The position numbers were made by a program, and so were the translations under genes. Source: Rhizobium sp. Q54 (GTDB lineage Bacteria > Pseudomonadota > Alphaproteobacteria > Rickettsiales > UBA1997). From it: a stretch of 6,018 bases of DNA. The DNA is taken from NCBI GenBank assembly GCA_945865855.1, contig CAMBES010000087.1:1-6018 (forward strand), written 5' to 3'. The notes beneath the pieces were generated by a model that was not told the DNA's origin, ran no database searches, and saw nothing but the letters and a program-made list of their open reading frames with translations. Each line of letters begins with the position of its first letter. Position 1 is the first letter of the stretch. Positions 1 through 5,179 of the stretch are shown piece by piece.

Positions 1-310
1 TTATTGGTACGCAGCAAACAAGCCAATTAGCTAGCATTTTGGCGGCGATGAAACTCTCAAAATTTTCGCAAGAAATTAAAATTTGTTCACTTGCGCCTGA
101 CTCAAAATCTTTTTTCAAAAATTCAGCGGAAGAAAAAATCAAACAAGAAAGCAGGGAAAATAAAATAATGACTAAACTGTCTTGACCTTGCGAGAGTAGA
201 GAGAAACTCGAGAGAAAAATTAAGAAGAATAAAAAACTCGCCAAAATTCGTGAGGTTTGGCGAAAATTAATTCTGAGTTCGTGTGAAAGAAGGATGAAAA
301 AAATTTGCAT
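1..310 (-). CDS. ccmB: Heme exporter protein CcmB, N-terminal part (runs off the left edge)
   Basis: Membrane subunit of the CcmAB ABC transporter of System I cytochrome c maturation, which works with CcmC and CcmD in the inner membrane to release heme from holo-CcmE. Reading the minus strand from ATG 308-310 gives 103 uninterrupted codons to the window edge; the family is about 220 residues, so roughly half is present. Family features in order are an amphipathic N-terminus with HELRINFRQ (10-18), a first hydrophobic segment (22-39), a second (46-61), the cytoplasmic loop AEFLKKDFESGASEQ (62-76), which matches the family pattern D.(E/D)G..EQ, and AKMLANWLV (90-98) entering the next membrane helix. 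It lies 101 bp downstream of rlmN on the same strand. No ccmA precedes it, unlike the usual ccmABC order. No Shine-Dalgarno sequence is seen. A terminator-like hairpin lies inside codons 16-24. The assignment rests on recalled family sequence. Confidence 0.85.
   Translation of the reverse strand, partial: MQIFFILLSHELRINFRQTSRILASFLFFLIFLSSFSLLSQGQDSLVIILFSLLSCLIFSSAEFLKKDFESGASEQILISCENFESFIAAKMLANWLVCCVPI
231..263 (-). terminator. Terminator-like hairpin inside the ccmB 5' coding region
   Basis: On the minus strand, TCGCCAAA (263-256) pairs perfectly with TTTGGCGA (245-238). The loop is 10 nt, and one G then six T (236-231) follow. This is the shape of an intrinsic terminator. Its first base is nucleotide 48 of ccmB, so elongating ribosomes would open it. 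It could end rlmN transcription when ccmB is not translated. The T-run partly reflects Phe-rich membrane-helix codons, so chance remains possible. Confidence 0.45.
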
Positions 311-325
311 TTGAGTTTTGTTTTT

Positions 326-352
326 CTGGATCCCCGCTTTCGTGAGAATTTT
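326..352 (-). repeat. Degenerate palindromic repeat, copy 1, between rlmN and ccmB
   Basis: On the minus strand the right half reads CGAAAGCGGGGATCCAG, identical to the right half of the dispersed bacterial palindrome with arms GTCATCCCCG and CGGGGATCCAG around a GAAA/GAAG core (consensus recalled, not searched). The left arm is eroded, leaving 21 of 27 positions matching. The remaining hairpin is imperfect, with one mismatch and one wobble. It sits 15 bp upstream of the ccmB start, so it would be in the untranslated leader of any rlmN-ccmB transcript. Confidence 0.4.
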
Positions 353-411
353 ACTTAAAGTTAGGTGGTCTATTTTGATCCATCACTTGATAAGCAAGAA
401 TTTGGGAAGAT

Positions 412-1473
412 TTAATTAGTTCGTTTGGGTCTTTGCGACAATGATTTTAACTGCCCGCAAGCTGCCATCACGTCGTCGCCGCGAGTCTTGCGAATCGGCG
501 AAATTAGCCCAGCATTTTTTAGAATTTTTTGAAAGTTTTCAATTCGATTATTGCCACTGCGTCCATAGCCACAGCCGTCCCATGGATTAAATGGAATTAA
601 ATTAATCTTCACGTTTAGATTAAATTTATTGATCAAATCGATTAATTCCTTCGCGTGTTTTTCATGATCATTCACCTCATTAAGCATCACATATTCGAAG
701 GTTATTTTCTGATTCGGATTTTCGCGATTGTAAGTTTTGCAAGCGGCAAGCAAATCTTTGAGCGGGTATTTTTTATTGATCGCCATTATATCAGTTCGAA
801 GTTCATCATTCGTGGCATGAAGCGATATTGCCAAATTTGTTTTTAGCTCAGTTGAGCTGCGTAAAATTTCTGGAACTAACCCAGAAGTTGAAATCGTGAT
901 TCGACGCGCAGAGAGACCAACTCCATCTTCATCATTTAAAATTTTTACTGCTTTTGCGACATTTTCGTAATTGAAAAAAGGTTCGCCCATGCCCATGAAT
1001 ACTATGTTGGTGAGTTTGCGATTACCCTGATCCCAATCATTAATTAAATCTTTGGCGAGTAAAATTTGTGCCACGATTTCGTGGAATTCTAGATTTCTAA
1101 CCAAGGTTTGCGTGCCGGTGTGACAGAATTTGCAAGCTAATGTGCAGCCCACTTGCGACGAGATGCAGAGAGTGCCCCGGGTTTCTTCAGGAATGAAAAC
1201 TGCCTCGACCTCTCGACCATCAGGAAATTTTACAAGAAATTTTCTAGTGCCGTCGAGAGAGATAAAATCTTTAGAAATTTGCGGTCGCTCGAGTGAAAAA
1301 TTTTGCGCCAAAGTTGTGCGTAATTCTTTTTTGATGTTGGTCATTTCATCAAAAGATTTAACGCCGTGAGCGTAAATCCAATTCCAAATCTGCTTGGCGC
1401 GAAAGCTAGGCTCGCCTAACTTTGCGAGCTCAGAAAATAATTCTTCTTTGGTGAGATGTGTAAGATTGGTCAC
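412..1473 (-). CDS. rlmN: Dual-specificity RNA methyltransferase RlmN (23S rRNA A2503 / tRNA A37, C2-methyladenosine)
   Basis: Radical-SAM enzyme that methylates C2 of A2503 in 23S rRNA and A37 in some tRNAs, acting in the cytoplasm on RNA. All hallmark residues are visible. The 4Fe-4S cluster motif CxxxCxxC is C110, C114, C117. The conserved cysteine pair used for methyl transfer is C103 and C339, corresponding to E. coli C118 and C355. The conserved glutamate is E90 in EVEAVFIPE, and the SAM-binding GMGEP is 161-165. The C-terminal RKTRGDDVMAACGQL (328-342) is canonical. The N-terminal helical RNA-binding part (about 5-50) contains FRAKQIWNWIY. The length of 353 residues is normal. The start is GTG: the frame has no ATG between it and the upstream in-frame stop at 1513-1515. 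No Shine-Dalgarno sequence precedes it. It is followed by ccmB on the same strand after 101 bp, and no convincing terminator lies in that gap. Confidence 0.97.
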   Translation of the reverse strand: MTNLTHLTKEELFSELAKLGEPSFRAKQIWNWIYAHGVKSFDEMTNIKKELRTTLAQNFSLERPQISKDFISLDGTRKFLVKFPDGREVEAVFIPEETRGTLCISSQVGCTLACKFCHTGTQTLVRNLEFHEIVAQILLAKDLINDWDQGNRKLTNIVFMGMGEPFFNYENVAKAVKILNDEDGVGLSARRITISTSGLVPEILRSSTELKTNLAISLHATNDELRTDIMAINKKYPLKDLLAACKTYNRENPNQKITFEYVMLNEVNDHEKHAKELIDLINKFNLNVKINLIPFNPWDGCGYGRSGNNRIENFQKILKNAGLISPIRKTRGDDVMAACGQLKSLSQRPKRTN

Positions 1474-1511
1474 AAGATTAGTTATGTTTATTTGTTTTTT
1501 GTTCTTTACGT

Positions 1512-1538
1512 GTCATCCCCGTTAAGGCGTGAATTGAG
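1512..1538 (+). repeat. Degenerate palindromic repeat, copy 2, between ldcA and rlmN
   Basis: The first ten bases GTCATCCCCG are a perfect left arm of the same recalled dispersed palindrome. The right half has decayed (AAGGCGTGAATTGAG), leaving 21 of 27 positions matching. The preserved half is the opposite of that in the copy near ccmB. It begins 38 bp upstream of the rlmN GTG, in its untranslated region. Identification depends on memory of the consensus. Confidence 0.4.
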
Positions 1539-1541
1539 AAG

Positions 1542-1599
1542 AGGTGATACTCGGATTAATTGAACAAACATTTCAGATCCTTGCCCCAGATTATCACCT
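1542..1599. repeat. Inverted repeat abutting the ldcA stop codon
   Basis: AGGTGATA at 1542-1549 and TATCACCT at 1592-1599 are perfect reverse complements, separated by 42 nt that contain a further short GGAT/ATCC pair. The right arm ends one base before the ldcA stop codon. No T-run follows on the minus strand, so it is not a typical intrinsic terminator. It may be a 3' mRNA-stabilising hairpin, the remains of a palindromic repeat, or chance. Confidence 0.4.
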
Positions 1600-2535
1600 T
1601 TAGAGAGATGAAAAATCAGGGATTAATTTTTGAATCAAAAACCCATCTGCGGTAATTTCTGCCTTAACTCCCAAGAGTAGTGGCAGCATGTTTTTACTAT
1701 GTCCGAGGCATTTGGTTTTTTCTTGAAAAACTGGCGCGATTCCGGCGAGTTTTTCAGTAAATTTTTTAATCGCGATTGCGATATTTTTTGCTTTGGGTGT
1801 GCCGTGCGGATTGGCTTTAAGAAAATTTCCCAAGACTACCGCGCGCGGTTTTTTCTTTGTTTCTTTAGCGATTGTTACGATCTGATGGAAATAGCGATCA
1901 AGCCTCTCGCCATCCTCTCCCTCATCTTCTAGAAAGAGAATTTTCTTTTCCCAGTCGAGCTGATTTTCAGTGCCGAAATTATTGGTTAAAACAGAGATGC
2001 AGCCGCCGACGATTAGTCCGGTTAGTTGATGTCCACCAGTTGTTAGTGAATATTTTAACTCTTTGGTTTTGCCAAAAATTAAATCTAAAATTCCTTTTTC
2101 AGATTTTTTTGAAACTGTTCCGCAAGCAAGCTGGATCATCATCGGCGCACTAATTACTTGCCAGTTCCATTGCTGAATTAAAAAAGTATTGAGCACGGAA
2201 ATATCAGAAAATCCGATGAAAATTTTTGGTGTTTTTGGTTTTTTCATTTTTTGCAGCAGAGGTAAAATTTCAGCGCTGCCGTAGCCCCCACGAGTACACC
2301 AAATTATTTTTGAATCTTTGCTTTCTATGGATTTTTTTAATTGTTCGAAGCGTATTTCGGCGTTAATTGAAGCAAATTCGTTAGTTAATTTTTTGCTGAC
2401 ACTCGTTTCTTTTTCTAAAAAAATTCTTGGCCTTAATCCGATTTTTTTTACGTAATTTTTTATTTTTTCTAATTCATCGCAAGTACATGCCATTCCTGGT
2501 GATACAATGTCGACAAGATCATTTTTTCTGAGCAT
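1600..2535 (-). CDS. ldcA: LD-carboxypeptidase (muramoyltetrapeptide carboxypeptidase), peptidase family S66
   Basis: Serine peptidase that removes the terminal D-Ala from murein tetrapeptides in the cytoplasm during peptidoglycan recycling. Numbered from the chosen ATG (311 aa), the family's Ser-Glu-His triad is visible as S110 in IGFSDIS, E203 in LFLEDEGE and H279 in LGHSKNMLPLLLG. TRGGYGS (81-87) is the usual glycine-rich motif before the nucleophile. The frame is open further upstream to a TTG at 2601 (333 aa), but I prefer ATG 2533-2535. The family begins almost directly with a K.D.V.IVSP segment, here RKNDLVDIVSP right after the ATG. The length of 311 also fits the roughly 305 of E. coli and Pseudomonas LdcA, and this start leaves room for divergent promoters. 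No Shine-Dalgarno sequence is seen at either start. MccF-like self-immunity peptidases share this fold, but no microcin genes are nearby. It is divergent from leuA-mreBC. Confidence 0.9.
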   Translation of the reverse strand: MLRKNDLVDIVSPGMACTCDELEKIKNYVKKIGLRPRIFLEKETSVSKKLTNEFASINAEIRFEQLKKSIESKDSKIIWCTRGGYGSAEILPLLQKMKKPKTPKIFIGFSDISVLNTFLIQQWNWQVISAPMMIQLACGTVSKKSEKGILDLIFGKTKELKYSLTTGGHQLTGLIVGGCISVLTNNFGTENQLDWEKKILFLEDEGEDGERLDRYFHQIVTIAKETKKKPRAVVLGNFLKANPHGTPKAKNIAIAIKKFTEKLAGIAPVFQEKTKCLGHSKNMLPLLLGVKAEITADGFLIQKLIPDFSSL

Positions 2536-2618
2536 TTTTTGGGAGAGAAAGAAGTTTACAATTAGCTGCTTAAGCCTGTAATTTGGGCCGAAATTTTCCA
2601 ATCAAAATTTCTTAGAAA
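2536..2618. promoter_or_regulatory. Divergent promoter region between ldcA and leuA, with an AT-rich dyad
   Basis: These 83 bp separate the preferred ldcA start from the leuA start and must hold promoters in both directions if both genes are transcribed from here. For leuA, TTTACA (2555-2560) followed after 18 bp by TAATTT (2579-2584) is a plausible but weak sigma70-type pair. A perfect 8-bp dyad follows: GAAATTTT (2590-2597), a CCAATC spacer, then AAAATTTC (2604-2611). It would lie around the transcription start and is shaped like an operator. No leucine-rich leader peptide or attenuator fits in the space. No clear minus-strand promoter is seen. Confidence 0.4.
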
Positions 2619-4130
2619 ATGTCTAAAGAGCGAGTCATTATTTTTGACACAACTTTACGCGATGGTGAGCAAGCTCCAGGTGCGACAATGAATTTGGAAG
2701 AGAAATTATTAATTGCGAAAACATTAGAAAAAATGGGTGTTGATGTAATTGAAGCGGGTTTTCCGGCGGCTTCCAATGGTGATTTTGCTGCGGTTCATCG
2801 CATCGCTTCGGTGATTAAAAATTCAACAATTTGTGGCTTAGCGCGCGCTAAAAAATCTGACATTGAAAGAACGGCGGAAGCAATTTTATCTGCAGCAAGG
2901 CCGCGTATTCACACCTTCATCGCCACTTCGCCAATACACATGAAGTTCAAATTGAAAATGGGTGAAGAGCAAGTGTTAGATTTAATTAAAGAAAGCGTTT
3001 CTTTGGCGCGAAATCTTTGTGCAGAAGTTGATTGGTCACCGGAAGATGCAACGCGTTCAAAGCCTGATTTTTTATTCAAAGCGATTGAAACAGCTATTAG
3101 TGCTGGAGCTAACACCATCAATATTCCAGACACTGTTGGTTATACAACGCCAGACGAATATTTTGCTTTGATTTCGGCAATTAAAAACAACGTAAAAAAT
3201 ATCGACAAGGCAGTAATTTCAGCGCATTGCCACAATGATCTCGGTTTGGCAGTTGCAAATTCTTTGGCAGCAATGCTTGCAGGCGCAAGGCAAATTGAGT
3301 GCACAATAAATGGCATCGGTGAGCGTGCTGGAAATGCAGCGCTCGAAGAAATAGTAATGGCGATCAAAACTCGTGGTGATTTTTACAAAGTTGAAACTGG
3401 CATCGACGCCACAATGATTTCGCGCGTTTCAAAATTAGTTTCAACAATCACCGGTTTTACAATTCAGCCAAACAAGGCAATTGTAGGAGCCAACGCTTTC
3501 GCGCATGAAAGCGGAATTCATCAAGATGGCGTGCTCAAGCATCGCGAGACTTACGAAATAATGACGCCGCAATCTGTCGGTTTGGAGAAAATACAATTGC
3601 GACTTGGTAAACTTTCTGGTCGCGCGGCCTTCAAAGATCGGATCAAAGAAATCGGCTATGAACTCAGCGACGAAGCAGTTGATTCTACCTTCAAAAAATT
3701 CAAAGATTTGGCCGATAAGAAAAAAGAAATTCTTGATGAAGATCTAATTTCTTTGGTCGATGATTCACTTGTAAACAGCAAGTCACGCTACCAATTACTT
3801 GAGCTTGAAGTGAAATGTGGCAGTCGCAAAACAACGGAAGTTTTGATCAAAATAAAAATTGACAGCGATGAGGTCGAAACTAGCTTCCGATCAGGCGAAG
3901 GATCAGTTGATACCATCTTTTCTGCCATCAAAAAACTAATTCCTCACAGTGCTAACCTTGATTTATATCAGGTTCAAGCAGTGACCGAAGGAACTGACGC
4001 ACAAGCAAATGTTGTCGTGCGTTTAAAACAGAATAATCGAATTTTTTCTGCAAGTGGCGCTGATACTGATGTGCTTACCGCGTCAGCAATCGCCTATATT
4101 AATTGCCTTGATAAGCTAAATAAAATTTAA
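2619..4130 (+). CDS. leuA: 2-isopropylmalate synthase LeuA
   Basis: Catalyses the first committed step of leucine synthesis: acetyl-CoA plus 2-oxoisovalerate gives 2-isopropylmalate. It is a cytoplasmic, metal-dependent enzyme. The catalytic TIM barrel occupies about residues 1-275, with the signature DTTLRDGEQAPG (10-21), catalytic R14, and metal ligands D15, H203 and H205 (in HCHND) and N239 (in GERAGNAA). These correspond to D16, H204, H206 and N240 of the Neisseria enzyme. A linker with HESGIHQDGVLKH (296-308) follows. The C-terminal regulatory domain (about 385-503) has GEGSVDTIFSAI and GADTDVLTASA, the part that binds leucine for feedback inhibition in the family. At 503 aa it is full length. 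The ATG start matches the family N-terminus; no Shine-Dalgarno sequence precedes it. It heads a tight operon with mreB, whose start lies 2 nt beyond the leuA stop. Confidence 0.97.
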   Translation: MSKERVIIFDTTLRDGEQAPGATMNLEEKLLIAKTLEKMGVDVIEAGFPAASNGDFAAVHRIASVIKNSTICGLARAKKSDIERTAEAILSAARPRIHTFIATSPIHMKFKLKMGEEQVLDLIKESVSLARNLCAEVDWSPEDATRSKPDFLFKAIETAISAGANTINIPDTVGYTTPDEYFALISAIKNNVKNIDKAVISAHCHNDLGLAVANSLAAMLAGARQIECTINGIGERAGNAALEEIVMAIKTRGDFYKVETGIDATMISRVSKLVSTITGFTIQPNKAIVGANAFAHESGIHQDGVLKHRETYEIMTPQSVGLEKIQLRLGKLSGRAAFKDRIKEIGYELSDEAVDSTFKKFKDLADKKKEILDEDLISLVDDSLVNSKSRYQLLELEVKCGSRKTTEVLIKIKIDSDEVETSFRSGEGSVDTIFSAIKKLIPHSANLDLYQVQAVTEGTDAQANVVVRLKQNNRIFSASGADTDVLTASAIAYINCLDKLNKI

Positions 4131-4132
4131 TC

Positions 4133-5179
4133 ATGTTTTCTTTCTCAAAATTTTTCTCATTCACTTCAAAAGATATCGCGATTGATCTCGGCACGGCAAA
4201 TACTCTGGTTTATGTGCGTGGACAAGGCGTAGTTTTAAACGAGCCATCAGTTGTTGCAGTATTGCATGAGGGCGGAAAGCTGGTCCCATGCGCTTTCGGT
4301 GGCACAGCGAAGATGATGTTAGGGCGCACCCCAGCAAAGATCGACGCCATTCGCCCACTTAAAGATGGCGTGATCGCAGACTTCAAAATCGCCGCGGAGA
4401 TGATTAAATATTTTATCCGTGAAGTGAATCAAACCAAGAGCTGGCTTGGCCCACTCATTATTATTTGCGTTCCATCGGGTTCAACTCCAGTCGAAAGAAG
4501 GGCGATTCAAGATGCGGCAGAAGGTGCTGGCGCTAATGAAGTTTATTTGATTGAAGAGCCGATGGCAGCAGCAATTGGCGCAAATCTTCCAGTGACCGAG
4601 CCCACAGGCTCAATGATCGTCGACATTGGCGGCGGCACAACTGAAGTTGGAATTCTTTCTCTTGGCGGCATTGTTTACTCGCGTTCTGTGCGGGTTGGTG
4701 GCGATAAAATGGATGAAGCTATCATCGCTTACATTCGTCGTTACCATAATTTATTGATCGGCGAATCAACTGCAGAACGCATCAAAAAAACAATCGGCGC
4801 AGCTTGTCCTCCACAAGAAGGAGATGGCGCAACTATTGAAGTGAAAGGCCGCGATCTTTCCAACGGCATTCCAAAAGAAATGATTTTGACCGAAAGACAA
4901 ATCTCTGAAAGTTTGATGGAGCCAGTCGAACAAATTGTTAACGCAATCAAAGTTGCGCTCGAATGCACTCCTCCAGAACTTTCTTCCGACATCGTTGAGC
5001 GCGGTATTGTGCTTTCTGGCGGAGGAGCTCTTTTGAAAAATCTTGATTACGTTGTTCGCCAAGCAACAGGCTTGCCAGTTTTTGTTGCCGAAGATCCTTT
5101 GCTTTGTGTTGTTAATGGTTGTGGCAAAGTTCTTGAAAATACCAAAATGTTTAGAGCAACTCTCTTCAGACAAGATTAG
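4133..5179 (+). CDS. mreB: Rod shape-determining protein MreB (bacterial actin)
   Basis: Actin-like ATPase that polymerises on the inner face of the membrane and guides lateral wall synthesis with MreC, MreD, RodA and PBP2. All nucleotide-site motifs are intact: phosphate-1 DLGTANT (18-24), the catalytic-glutamate region EEPMAAAIGA (141-150), phosphate-2 VDIGGGTTEV (163-172) and adenosine LSGGGALLKNL (294-304). RRYHNLLIGESTAERIKKTIG (202-222) is a strong family signature. The N-terminal MFSFSKFFSF is hydrophobic and amphipathic, as in the membrane-binding N-termini of Gram-negative MreB. At 348 aa it is full length. The ATG is 2 nt after the leuA stop with no Shine-Dalgarno sequence, so translation is probably coupled to leuA. 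The stop TAG overlaps the mreC GTG by one base. Confidence 0.98.
   Translation: MFSFSKFFSFTSKDIAIDLGTANTLVYVRGQGVVLNEPSVVAVLHEGGKLVPCAFGGTAKMMLGRTPAKIDAIRPLKDGVIADFKIAAEMIKYFIREVNQTKSWLGPLIIICVPSGSTPVERRAIQDAAEGAGANEVYLIEEPMAAAIGANLPVTEPTGSMIVDIGGGTTEVGILSLGGIVYSRSVRVGGDKMDEAIIAYIRRYHNLLIGESTAERIKKTIGAACPPQEGDGATIEVKGRDLSNGIPKEMILTERQISESLMEPVEQIVNAIKVALECTPPELSSDIVERGIVLSGGGALLKNLDYVVRQATGLPVFVAEDPLLCVVNGCGKVLENTKMFRATLFRQD

Larger units (their letters stand above)
1474..1599. other. Intergenic gap between ldcA and rlmN carrying repeat-like sequence
   Basis: No ORF of note. The gap holds a degenerate palindromic repeat near its rlmN side and an inverted repeat touching the ldcA stop. It should also hold the rlmN leader and perhaps its promoter, but I see no convincing -35/-10 pair on the minus strand. 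No T-run follows the inverted repeat, so an intrinsic terminator for ldcA is not supported. Confidence 0.6.

Noticed and set aside
1414..1434. GCTCGC/GCGAGC inverted repeat inside rlmN codons
   Set aside because: A 6-bp stem with no T-run in either direction, inside conserved coding sequence; no regulatory role can be supported.
1872..2153. A 93-codon plus-strand frame inside ldcA, and similar short frames opposite rlmN, leuA and mreB
   Set aside because: All are antisense shadows of well-supported genes, without start-site signals or family resemblance.
1600..2535. ldcA as an MccF-type microcin C immunity peptidase
   Set aside because: It shares the S66 fold and triad, but no microcin biosynthesis genes are nearby, and the neighbours (mreB, mreC) and length fit a recycling LdcA better.
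5060..5090. CAAGC/GCTTG hairpin followed by five T near the end of mreB
   Set aside because: The stem is five pairs with a 4-nt gap before the T-run; expected by chance at this length.
4766..5173. A 135-codon open frame on the minus strand antisense to mreB
   Set aside because: It lies wholly inside mreB, which has every family motif in its own frame. The antisense product shows no recognisable domain and an odd Cys-, Phe- and Asn-rich composition typical of shadow frames.
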